DNA of 8,975 nt from a bacterium (GCA_947377595.1 CANCGK010000033.1:1-8975); one strand, 5' to 3'; positions 1 to 6,583 are shown, counted from the first letter of the stretch. Made by a program: numbers and translations. The notes: a model not told the origin generated them from the sequence alone.

Positions 1-1317
1 CATGCTGGCTTGCAAACATACAGGTGCCATCACATAGGCTGTCGCACCAATTAATGCACCAGTTGCTGCAGTTGTCGCAACTGGTGCAGCAATCATACCA
101 GCAGAAACGACTGCTTCTAGCCCGTAGGATAGACCAGCGCCTTGCACGGCATGTTGTGCTATCAAAGTGCCATAGTGATCTGCGATGGTATCAAAATAAT
201 CTAAGGCTGTTTGAAACTGCTGATAAGCTTGACCAATCCCTGCTACCATGCCTTGCAAATAATGTTGCAGACCATGACAACAATCAGCGCCATTTAAAGC
301 TTGCTGTAGGTCTGCTTTTTGGTTTGCTTGCTGCGTCAAGGATGCAAGCTGCGCGCAATATTGCGCCAAAGAGTTGAGTGGAATACTAAAATTATTTTCA
401 GTAAGTTGAGCAACTGCATCTAAAATGTTAACCAATTCGCCTGTGATCTGATGTTGGATCGGCAGTCCTTGTCCCTGAGTAAATGGTAGGATATCAATAC
501 CCTGGGCTTGTAAAAATCCTGCAGTTAAGGAATTTATCGCATGATATTCATGTGTATTTTTTTGATCGGTAATTGATGCTTGCAGCGCCTGTGATCTTTG
601 CTGCATAACGTTTTGAAATGTATCAGTTTTATCCTGATAATTTTTTGTTGATTGCTGAGTTTGAATATTTTTAAGCTTTTGTATGAGTTGATTTTGCGCA
701 GTTGAAGGATGATTTGTTGTAGGTGTTTGAGGAGCTTTTACTTGATGAGATTTATTTGGAACAACTGGAGAAGAAGTATTATTTTTTGATTCTTGAACGT
801 GCTTGAGCTTGTTTTTTTTCTTTTTATCTTGTTTTCGAATATTTTTTGCCTGTTTTTTCGCTTGTTCGATTAATGGCGCATATTCTATTTGCTGATAATG
901 CATCATTGCTTGATCGACGCTCATGCGACCAGAAGCGACTAATATATCAATCTGCTGACGTTGCGTTACCGGGCTATTTGCAAGAGCTCGTTGCTTCATG
1001 TTTGTTACAGAAAGACTATGCGATTGCTGCAGCTGCTGCATGCTGATTACATTTTGATTTTGAACGACGATAGGATGCAAATAACAAAAAAATGATCCTT
1101 TTGAGGGATCATCGTACGATTCTACATACCCAACGGTGTACTTATCGTTTGGACTGCTAAAAACAAACTGCATAAATCGTTGACCATGTTCATCGATGAC
1201 ATCGTGCATTTGCTGACAGGAGACATTATTTTTTTTTGCATCTAAAGAAAATGGAATCATGCAAAGCATCATTGATAAAAAGAATGTACAAATTTTTAGG
1301 ATAAATTTTGTATTCAT
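1..1317 (-). CDS. Partial secreted protein of unknown family, with coiled-coil/Q-rich middle and Gly/Ala-rich hydrophobic segment; runs off left edge
   Basis: On the minus strand the frame is open from an ATG at 1317 to base 1, giving 439 residues with no stop, so the C-terminus is missing. The start has a good ribosome binding site (AAAAGGAT, about 5 bases upstream) and a promoter behind it. Residues 1-27 look like a signal peptide (basic start, hydrophobic core, SLDA before the likely cleavage). Residues 30-90 could be a small globular domain with two cysteines (C34, C78). Residues about 150-215 are a Lys-, Pro- and Thr-rich linker, and 216-270 are Gln-rich and probably helical or coiled coil. 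Residues 280-400 are predicted helical with a CC pair at 346-347. Residues about 401-437 are Gly/Ala-rich and hydrophobic, like a membrane-inserting or pretoxin-type segment. I do not recognise the family. The architecture resembles large secreted effector or polymorphic-toxin proteins with a C-terminal activity domain, but that part is outside the window. Small plus-strand frames in this region are shadows. Confidence 0.85.
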   Translation of the reverse strand, partial: MNTKFILKICTFFLSMMLCMIPFSLDAKKNNVSCQQMHDVIDEHGQRFMQFVFSSPNDKYTVGYVESYDDPSKGSFFCYLHPIVVQNQNVISMQQLQQSHSLSVTNMKQRALANSPVTQRQQIDILVASGRMSVDQAMMHYQQIEYAPLIEQAKKQAKNIRKQDKKKKNKLKHVQESKNNTSSPVVPNKSHQVKAPQTPTTNHPSTAQNQLIQKLKNIQTQQSTKNYQDKTDTFQNVMQQRSQALQASITDQKNTHEYHAINSLTAGFLQAQGIDILPFTQGQGLPIQHQITGELVNILDAVAQLTENNFSIPLNSLAQYCAQLASLTQQANQKADLQQALNGADCCHGLQHYLQGMVAGIGQAYQQFQTALDYFDTIADHYGTLIAQHAVQGAGLSYGLEAVVSAGMIAAPVATTAATGALIGATAYVMAPVCLQASM

Positions 1318-1353
1318 AGACATCCTTTTATGTTTTATAATGATATTCTAGCA

Positions 1354-1381
1354 ACCATAACATGATCATAGAGCAAGTCAA
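1354..1381 (-). promoter_or_regulatory. Extended -10 promoter for the left-edge secreted protein gene
   Basis: Reading the minus strand, a -35 box TTGACT (1376-1381) is followed after 16 bases by TATGGT (1354-1359), which carries an upstream TGn, making an extended -10 (TGTTATGGT). Transcription would start near 1347, giving a leader of about 30 bases that contains the AAAAGGAT ribosome binding site. The spacer contains the 8-bp palindrome ATGATCAT (1362-1369), which might be an operator half or chance. Confidence 0.6.
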
Positions 1382-1401
1382 TATGCATTTTCTGTAAAAT
1401 T

Positions 1402-1447
1402 ATAGAGCGGGTTGAAAGCTGTACAAAAAGCTTGCAATCAGCTCTAT
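1402..1447 (-). terminator. Two-tier stem-loop after the mscS-like gene, possible weak terminator
   Basis: The arms ATAGAGC (1402-1408) and GCTCTAT (1441-1447) are perfect complements, and an inner hairpin AAGCT/AGCTT (1416-1420, 1429-1433) sits inside. It lies 20 bases past the stop of the mscS-like gene. On the minus strand only a short U-rich stretch (AATTTTAC) follows, so termination would be weak. Confidence 0.35.
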
Positions 1448-1466
1448 CATTATTTTTCATCAAAAA

Positions 1467-1991
1467 TTACTGAGCTTTTTTGACAATTACCACAGCAGAA
1501 TAGAGGGTATGATTTGGTACTAATACTAAGTCGCCATTAAATTCTAAAGTGGTCATGCGTAGATTAATATCAATGATTTTACCTTGGAATTTAGGTTTGT
1601 CGCTGATAATATAATCGCCAATAAAGAATGGTTTGTAGAACAATAAAAACATGCCAGAAGTCATATTTGCAAGAGCTTTTTGCAAGGCAAAGCCGACCCC
1701 GATTGCAACAACGCCTAAGGTACCAAACACTGCAGACATATGTACATGCAAATTTTCTAAAAATAATGTTGCTGCAAGTGCATAAATAAATAAGTAGGTT
1801 AAGTTGGCGACTGCTTTAACAAGCGTTTGTTCTAAATTATGTTTTTGGCTGATATTTACAATCGCTTTTTGTAAAAAACGATTAATATACCAGGCTGATA
1901 GAATAATGACGATGCTTATAATAATTGCAGGAAATAAATGAATCGAATCTTTGCTTAAAACAAGATGATTATGCACGGTATTGATAGGCAT
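1467..1991 (-). CDS. Short mechanosensitive ion channel, MscS family
   Basis: A 174-residue inner-membrane protein of the MscS family, whose members open under membrane tension to release solutes during osmotic downshock. Likely membrane helices are at about 19-39 and 63-83, with the pore-lining helix at about 86-113. The pore helix has the family's Gly/Ala packing pattern (GTLGVVAIGVGFALQKALAN). Next come the conserved LLFYKPFFIGDYI stretch and the beta domain ending in LVPNHTLYSAVVI, equivalent to the IPNGKII region of E. coli MscS. The protein stops there, so the large C-terminal alpha/beta cage domain of E. coli MscS (286 residues) is absent. I saw no remnant downstream, so this looks like a naturally minimal channel or an old truncation. 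The ATG at 1991 has AAGGAT 7 bases upstream, inside a strong hairpin. The family assignment is firm; gating and physiological role are inferred. Confidence 0.88.
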   Translation of the reverse strand: MPINTVHNHLVLSKDSIHLFPAIIISIVIILSAWYINRFLQKAIVNISQKHNLEQTLVKAVANLTYLFIYALAATLFLENLHVHMSAVFGTLGVVAIGVGFALQKALANMTSGMFLLFYKPFFIGDYIISDKPKFQGKIIDINLRMTTLEFNGDLVLVPNHTLYSAVVIVKKAQ

Positions 1992-1995
1992 AAAA

Positions 1996-2040
1996 ATATC
2001 CTTATCTAAAAATTGTTTATATTTTTTTAGATAAGGATAT
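1996..2040 (-). promoter_or_regulatory. Perfect 17-bp hairpin covering the ribosome binding site of the mscS-like gene
   Basis: The arms at 1996-2012 and 2024-2040 are exact reverse complements (17 of 17), separated by an 11-base loop. On the minus strand the 3' arm contains AAGGAT, the ribosome binding site of the ATG at 1991, so the folded transcript would hide it. The hairpin is followed by TTTT before the ATG, so it could instead, or also, be a weak terminator for transcription coming from ychF. The stem is AT-rich, which would suit a switch that melts easily; this role is inferred. Confidence 0.6.
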
Positions 2041-2110
2041 ATAAAAACTGTGCATTAGGCTATATTTTAGTCATGAGACTTATTTCATAACCTATAGACA
2101 GCATAATTTA

Positions 2111-2227
2111 GCCTACGCTTCGCTACGGCGAGAGAAGACGGTTGCTGCCGTAAAACGCTCTATTTTATGAGTGAATTAGTCCGACCGGACTCCTCTAGCC
2201 CGCGCAGATTGCAGAGCAATCGCAGGG
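2111..2227 (+). repeat. Structured intergenic element, copy A
   Basis: A stretch visibly richer in GC than its surroundings, between two minus-strand genes, starting GCCTACG and ending GGG. It aligns on the plus strand with 4888-5017 through short anchors: GCCTACG, TAAAACGCT (TAAACGCT in B), GAGTG, ATTAG, and the ACCGG hairpin loop. Hairpins in order: TCGC(TACG)GCGA at 2120-2131, with a C(UACG)G UNCG-type tetraloop; ACGG/CCGT at 2138-2151; CGCTC/GAGTG at 2156-2173, with one G-U pair; AGTCCG/CGGACT at 2178-2191; and GATTGC(AGA)GCAATC at 2207-2221, flanked by CCC and GGG. Orientation is antisense to both neighbouring genes. I cannot name the family. A structured RNA, a non-autonomous mobile repeat, or both are possible. 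Confidence 0.6.
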
Positions 2228-2243
2228 TTTTCAAAGAGATCTA

Positions 2244-3350
2244 TTAAACGTTAAATTTAACGTTAATGATGTCACCATCTTGCATCAAATAATCTTGGCC
2301 TTCAGTTCTAAATTTGCCAAATTCTTTCAATTTAGGAATTGATCCTAATTGATTGATATCTGTATAACTAAAAACTTCGGCACAGATAAAGCCGCGTTGT
2401 AAGTCAGAATGGATTTCACCACTTGCTTGACGAATTGTTAAACCTTTTTTGATTGGCCATGCATGAATTTCTTGAGGACCGCAGGTGAAGAATGTGATCA
2501 TGCCAAGGTTTTCAAAACTTTTTTGAATAATTGTTGTCAGTGCAGTGTCTTTTAATCCTAGCATTTCCATCATTTCTGCAGATTCTTGTTCATCAAGTTG
2601 AGACAGTTCATATTCTGTACGAATACAAGCTGGGATAATCCGGTCATGACCAAATGCTTGTTGTAGTTTTTGAACGTACGGATTGCTTTCTGGTTTATCG
2701 ATATCTTGTTCGCTAATGTTTGCAACGATTAAAAAGTTTTTTGTAGAAAGTAATGGGACTGTTTCGATCTTTGCATCAAGAAATAATGAGCGAACCGTTT
2801 TAATATCTAAAGTATCGATTGCTTGAGCGATTGCAGCTAAAAGACTTTTTTCTTCTTCGAATGCTTTGCGTTCTGGTCCAGAAGCGCTTTTACCTTTTAA
2901 TTGTGATTCGATTTTTGCAAGGCGTTTTTCGATCGATTCTAAATCTTTTAACATTAATTCGTTGATAATAATTTCGAAATCGCCGAGTGGATCGATATTG
3001 TCTTGATCGCGTAAAATTGATTTGTCTTCAAAACAACGAACAACATGTAAAATTAAATCAGCTTCGCGAATATTGCTTAAAAATTGACTTCCAAGACCTT
3101 GTCCTGAAGCAGCGCCTTTTACCAAGCCTGCAATATCAACAAATGAGATCATAGAAGGGATTAATTTTTTAGAGCCATACAATTCTTGCAATCTGTTCAT
3201 GCGACGATCTGGAACGTGGGTAATTGCCACGTGTGGATCGATAGTACAGAACGGATAGTTTTCTGCAGGGACAGAAGATTTGGTAAGAGCATTAAATAAT
3301 GTTGATTTACCAACGTTTGGAAGTCCAACAAGACCAACTTTAATATTCAT
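2244..3350 (-). CDS. ychF: Ribosome-binding ATPase YchF (OLA1 family)
   Basis: A 368-residue cytoplasmic P-loop NTPase of the Obg-related YchF/OLA1 family, which binds the ribosome and hydrolyses ATP in preference to GTP and is linked to stress responses. E. coli YchF has 363 residues, so this is full length. Visible motifs are the P-loop GLPNVGKST (9-17), the G3 motif DIAG (72-75) followed by LVKGAASGQGLG, and NISE (211-214) in place of the NKxD of GTPases; this family variant explains its ATP preference. Residues 130-200 form the helical coiled-coil insertion. Residues about 282-366 are the TGS domain (GMITFFTCGPQEIHAW, and GQDYLMQDGDIINVKFNV at the end). The ATG at 3350 agrees with the family N-terminus, but only a weak GAGTAG-type ribosome binding site precedes it. 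The last codons contain an 18-bp palindrome (2247-2264). Transcription would run on towards the mscS-like gene; no clear promoter was found. Confidence 0.98.
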   Translation of the reverse strand: MNIKVGLVGLPNVGKSTLFNALTKSSVPAENYPFCTIDPHVAITHVPDRRMNRLQELYGSKKLIPSMISFVDIAGLVKGAASGQGLGSQFLSNIREADLILHVVRCFEDKSILRDQDNIDPLGDFEIIINELMLKDLESIEKRLAKIESQLKGKSASGPERKAFEEEKSLLAAIAQAIDTLDIKTVRSLFLDAKIETVPLLSTKNFLIVANISEQDIDKPESNPYVQKLQQAFGHDRIIPACIRTEYELSQLDEQESAEMMEMLGLKDTALTTIIQKSFENLGMITFFTCGPQEIHAWPIKKGLTIRQASGEIHSDLQRGFICAEVFSYTDINQLGSIPKLKEFGKFRTEGQDYLMQDGDIINVKFNV

Positions 3351-3525
3351 AAATAAGTACTACTCTTGCTATAAATTAATAAGATTCATTATGATCTAAG
3401 TCTACCAATCATTTTGCAGTCATGCAATCATCAATGGCTGGAAGGTGCAAAGGTGTTAGCAATTTTTAATCCATTTGTAAGATTGATGATCTGATTAGAT
3501 AGTATGCATGTTACAATTTGATTGT

Positions 3526-3655
3526 TTGAAAGATTAAGCTAGAGGCCTTAGAGTGCCATATGTATAAAACCCAGACAGGCTATTGACTCCTTGTCAATAT
3601 CTTGAGAGACTAAACTAGAGGCCTTAGAGTGCCATATGTATAAAACCCTGACAAG
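3526..3655 (+). repeat. Two near-identical direct repeats in the 368-bp gap upstream of the pentapeptide-repeat gene
   Basis: The sequence from 3541 to 3572 recurs exactly at 3617-3648 (32 of 32 bases, 76-bp period). Weaker similarity extends outward to about 3526-3579 and 3602-3655. Each copy contains AGGCCT, CATATG and TATAAAAC. Between them is the hairpin TATTGAC(TCCTT)GTCAATA at 3581-3599. Both copies lie in the divergent intergenic region between ychF and the plus-strand gene at 3725, so duplicated binding sites or promoter duplication are possible. The rest of the gap (3351-3525) holds nothing I can name. Confidence 0.75.
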
Positions 3656-3675
3656 TTTTTTATTTTGATTTGCTT

Positions 3676-3681
3676 TATAAT
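3676..3681 (+). promoter_or_regulatory. Possible -10 box for the pentapeptide-repeat gene
   Basis: A consensus TATAAT hexamer lies 44 bases before the ATG at 3725. No good -35 box is found at normal spacing; CTGACA at 3648-3653, at the end of the second direct repeat, is 22 bases away, which is too far. The call rests on the hexamer and its position alone in AT-rich DNA. Confidence 0.35.
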
Positions 3682-3724
3682 CAAAGAGAAATAATTTTTA
3701 ATTTTTTTTTGTAAAGTTGTGTAT

Positions 3725-4873
3725 ATGAAAAAATTTTCAATTGGATTGATGGTATGTGTGCAATTAATATGTGCTCATAATGATGAATATAAGATTGACC
3801 CTGTTGTATATCCTATGTTGGCAAAAGTTGTTACAGAATTTTCTGGGGTGATAGAACCTACACAGCGTGTATATAATAAAGGAGATGATTTTCGAAGAGT
3901 TTTTAATGCAGCAGCTATCAAAAAGGTCATAAGTAAGAATGATTTAGATTGTTTAGATGTTGCAAAAAAATATATATCTTGTACTGGTCCGGGTAATTGT
4001 CAGGTTCTTGCACAAGAAGTTCAAGGACATAGCCCTATTCAATTACTTTCTGTGCGTGAAGTTGAGCAGTTAGTAACCTTGGTGTTCGAAACAGGATTTC
4101 AAGATTGGGATTTTAATGTCATAAGAGATAAATATAGTAAAAAGCTTGTTTTTATTGATACCGAAGATGCTTCATTCAGTGCTTTTATTCCTGATAGTAT
4201 GATGATTCAAGGTCAAATATTACCTTCATCTTCTAAAGCAGCTCATGTTTTCACTTTGCGCAACAGTTTGCATGAGCTAATGGAACCGGAAGCTCAAATA
4301 TGGATGCAAAAAAAAATAGATGAATTATTGAAATCTCCAGAAGGATTGACTGAGGTGACTGCGATATTTTTAAATAAAAAAAATGATGATCATTCAATAG
4401 ACTTTTCTCAATTTAAAGCAGAGTTTAAAGTTTTTCAACAAGATGAGCCAATAAAACATTTAGCTCAAATGGGTCTATGTAACAATTGTTCTGTTACTAT
4501 AAAAAGTTGGTCCTATGGAACTATTGAACAATCTCAAAAAGTTCGAGATGCTATCATGCAAGCTAAGTCAAAAGGTAAGCATATTGTTTTACGTGGATTT
4601 ACTTGTCGCTCATTAAATTTATCGAATATGGATCTTTCTGGTATAGATTTTTCAAACTCTAAGATGGATTGGGCTGATATTTCTGGTTCTAATATTGCTG
4701 GAGCGAATTTTTCAAACGCTTACTTATATAAGATGAAGATGAATAATGTGCAAGGTTTGAATACCGCAGTATTTGCTGGTGCTCAATGTATAGACGATCT
4801 TGAAGTTGATGATTCTATGATTCGTTCTCAGCTAGCATTAAAGGCTAAAAACGTAACTAATCAGCACTATTAA
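3725..4873 (+). CDS. Exported protein with C-terminal pentapeptide repeats, otherwise unknown
   Basis: A 382-residue protein counting from the ATG at 3725. A GTG at 3719 would add two residues; neither start has a clear ribosome binding site, and I chose the ATG because MKKFSIGLMVCVQLICA is a typical signal peptide start. No proper lipobox is present. Residues about 25-285 are not recognisable. They contain a cysteine trio (C76, C86, C92), the stretch VFIDTEDASF near 142-151, and a CxxC (MGLCNNC) near 242-245. Residues about 289-345 form a run of roughly ten pentapeptide units (for example LNLSNMDLSGIDFSNS, then ANFSNAYL). Such units build a right-handed quadrilateral beta helix. Pentapeptide proteins range from DNA mimics to effectors, so the repeats do not reveal the function. 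It is the first of three consecutive plus-strand genes with signal peptides. A role at the envelope or in interaction with a host is only a guess. Confidence 0.85.
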   Translation: MKKFSIGLMVCVQLICAHNDEYKIDPVVYPMLAKVVTEFSGVIEPTQRVYNKGDDFRRVFNAAAIKKVISKNDLDCLDVAKKYISCTGPGNCQVLAQEVQGHSPIQLLSVREVEQLVTLVFETGFQDWDFNVIRDKYSKKLVFIDTEDASFSAFIPDSMMIQGQILPSSSKAAHVFTLRNSLHELMEPEAQIWMQKKIDELLKSPEGLTEVTAIFLNKKNDDHSIDFSQFKAEFKVFQQDEPIKHLAQMGLCNNCSVTIKSWSYGTIEQSQKVRDAIMQAKSKGKHIVLRGFTCRSLNLSNMDLSGIDFSNSKMDWADISGSNIAGANFSNAYLYKMKMNNVQGLNTAVFAGAQCIDDLEVDDSMIRSQLALKAKNVTNQHY

Positions 4874-4887
4874 AATTTAAGATAAAA

Positions 4888-5017
4888 GCCTACGATGTAG
4901 CTATGCTCATCTCCGGAAATGTCGGCGGCGGCCACTAAACGCTTTTTCGATGCAAAAAAGAGTGCATTAGGCCCACCGGCCTCTTAACTCCCCGAAATTT
5001 TCGTAGAAAATGTAGGG
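4888..5017 (+). repeat. Structured intergenic element, copy B
   Basis: Begins GCCTACG 14 bases after the stop of the pentapeptide-repeat gene and ends GGG. It is visibly more GC-rich than its surroundings. Hairpins in the same order as copy A: GATG-t-AGC(TAT)GCTCATC at 4894-4911; CGCTTTTT/AAAGAGTG at 4940-4964, with a G-U pair at the same second position as in A; AGGCC(CACC)GGCCT at 4969-4982, against AGTCC(GACC)GGACT in A, a compensatory T-A to G-C change; and ATTTTC(GTA)GAAAAT at 4997-5011 between CCCC and GGG, against GATTGC(AGA)GCAATC in A. It lies in sense with its neighbours, so here it could act as a 3' structure of the upstream transcript. Confidence 0.6.
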
Positions 5018-5035
5018 CAAAAAACTATAGCCGAG

Positions 5036-5064
5036 TAGTTACGAAAATCTATTTTTTGTATAAT
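5036..5064 (+). promoter_or_regulatory. Probable promoter of the Memo-AMMECR1 gene
   Basis: A consensus TATAAT (5059-5064) is preceded after a 17-base spacer by a poor -35 (TAGTTA, 5036-5041). Transcription would start near 5071, giving a leader of about 30 bases before the GTG at 5102. The -10 is strong and the -35 weak, so an activator may help, or the call may be partly chance in AT-rich DNA. Confidence 0.45.
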
Positions 5065-5101
5065 CTGTAAATATTTTGTATGTTGAGAGAAAAATATTTT
5101 A

Positions 5102-6583
5102 GTGCGTATAAAATCAAGTGAAATTTTGAAGAAAATATGTATAATTTTATCATTATTTTTCACCTGGCAGATGACTGCCCAGATTTGTTTCCAGTATGAT
5201 CAGTCACGATACAATACTCATGCATTGCAGTATCTTGATGTGCAAGCCCAAAGAGCTTATCCAGTCTCATTATCAGAGAATAACATTCGTTGCCTTATTG
5301 TTCCTCATTGCACAGATGATTCAGCACAGTGTCTTGCAGCTGCAGCGTATCGTAATCTGCAAGGTCAGCAATTTGATAAAATTATTATGATGTGTGCATT
5401 GGATCGTGATGCCATTGATTTTTATGGCATAGCTTTGCCTTGCCGTCATATAGATTGTTGTTCAAATTGTATGAAGTTATCTTGTACAGATATTGCAAAA
5501 CTATCGCAATATGATGCATTTCATTATTATCAACTCCCCTTTTGTGATAACTATCCCTTGCTTCAACAAATCAAGATGCTTGAATTTTATCTTCATTCAG
5601 CTGAAATTATTCCTTTGATAGTTGGTAATCTTGCTTTGCAAGATATCGAAAAAATTGCAGTTGTTTTAACAGATTGTGCAACTCCAAAAACTCTTATTAT
5701 TATCTGTTGTAATTTTGCTCGTTATGATAATTGTGTGCAATCATGTCTGGCTGATAGTTCAAAGATTTGTATGATATATGATCAAGATGCGTATTGCATG
5801 CAAGCAATACAATCTGCTCATAGTTATACGATAAAAAATGTTTTGGATGATCCTTGCACAGCCTCGACATATCAGTTATTTTTTCACATGTTATATACAC
5901 CTTTGTTGAAAAATGTAGAATCAGTTTGTGTTGGTTACGCGTCTTCTTTGTATGATCAGGTTCCTTTAGAAAATATAACGACCTATGGCAGTTTTATTAT
6001 GCAAGATTCTTTAACTGATGGGTATACTTATCGATTGGGTCGATATGATCAATTACAATTATTACAACACGCACGCCTTGGTTTGCAGGATGTTTTTCAG
6101 GCAGCAGGGCGAAGACTTCCTTGTATGATGAGTTATGCCATGAGCCAGCCGTATGGTTTATTTGTTACGTTATATCACATGTTAGATCATGGACCAGTTT
6201 TGCAAGGGTGCATGGGAGTTGTAGAAACTCAGTTGCCTTTGTATCAAGTTGTTTATGATATGGCCCAACAAGCAGCTTGTCATGATACGCGATTTTATCC
6301 ATTACGACATAAAGATCTGGAAAGTACGATTATTTCACTTTCTGTGATGACTGATATATCCACTGTTGAAGATTATGAAAAAATTCATCCTCGTCAAGGT
6401 GTCATGTTGCAATATTTTGATAAAAAAGCGATTTATCTTCCACGATCTATGATAAAAGAATCATTTAGTTATGAATCAATTCTTACTGATTTAAGTAAAC
6501 AAATTCATAGACATACTGATCTATGGAAAAAGCCTGAGTCTCAAATTTTTACATTTCACTCTTTGGTATTTCAAGAAGAGTAA
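5102..6583 (+). CDS. Exported Memo-AMMECR1 fusion protein (AmmeMemoRadiSam B and A domains)
   Basis: A 493-residue protein joining a divergent Memo domain (about 60-290) to an AMMECR1 domain (about 310-490). The AMMECR1 half is clear: LLQHARLGLQ (320-329), YGLFVTLYHM, the signature LQGCMG (367-372) in place of LRGCIG, then AACHDTRFYP and ISLSVMTDIS. The Memo half keeps VPH (His69, like human His49), LPF (145-147), EIIPLIVG (168-175), and a Cys (C252) that aligns with human Cys244. It has lost the His of the GPNH/GPSHH motif (CALD here) and the DxSH motif (CNFAR, 203-207). The N-terminus is a signal peptide, unusual for these normally cytoplasmic domains. About 20 cysteines lie between 29 and 276, including a cluster at 114, 119, 120, 123 and 128. 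The start is the GTG at 5102 (GAGAGA 11 bases upstream) or the TTG at 5126, which gives a more compact signal peptide. The reaction catalysed by this system is not known to me. No radical SAM partner gene is in the window. Confidence 0.85.
   Translation: MRIKSSEILKKICIILSLFFTWQMTAQICFQYDQSRYNTHALQYLDVQAQRAYPVSLSENNIRCLIVPHCTDDSAQCLAAAAYRNLQGQQFDKIIMMCALDRDAIDFYGIALPCRHIDCCSNCMKLSCTDIAKLSQYDAFHYYQLPFCDNYPLLQQIKMLEFYLHSAEIIPLIVGNLALQDIEKIAVVLTDCATPKTLIIICCNFARYDNCVQSCLADSSKICMIYDQDAYCMQAIQSAHSYTIKNVLDDPCTASTYQLFFHMLYTPLLKNVESVCVGYASSLYDQVPLENITTYGSFIMQDSLTDGYTYRLGRYDQLQLLQHARLGLQDVFQAAGRRLPCMMSYAMSQPYGLFVTLYHMLDHGPVLQGCMGVVETQLPLYQVVYDMAQQAACHDTRFYPLRHKDLESTIISLSVMTDISTVEDYEKIHPRQGVMLQYFDKKAIYLPRSMIKESFSYESILTDLSKQIHRHTDLWKKPESQIFTFHSLVFQEE

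Noticed and set aside
24..1046. Plus-strand reading frames at 24-377 and 846-1046
   Set aside because: They lie opposite the long minus-strand frame with a good promoter, ribosome binding site and signal peptide, and have composition typical of shadow frames.
2247..2264. 18-bp palindrome AACGTTAAATTTAACGTT as an operator or terminator
   Set aside because: It encodes the last residues of YchF (NVKFNV), where the repeated Asn-Val and a family-conserved C-terminus explain much of the symmetry; no U run follows on the coding strand.
3541..3648. CRISPR-like arrangement: 32-bp repeats with a 44-bp spacer
   Set aside because: There are only two copies, the flanks are partly similar as in a longer duplication, the spacer itself contains a hairpin, and no cas gene is near.
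3725..3790. Pentapeptide-repeat protein as a lipoprotein (QLIC before the mature part)
   Set aside because: The residues before the Cys do not fit the lipobox, with Gln at -3 and Ile at -1.
2111..5017. Structured elements as integron attC sites
   Set aside because: They show several separate hairpins rather than one long imperfect fold, no clear RYYYAAC/GTTRRRY ends, opposite orientation relative to neighbouring genes, and no integrase is visible.
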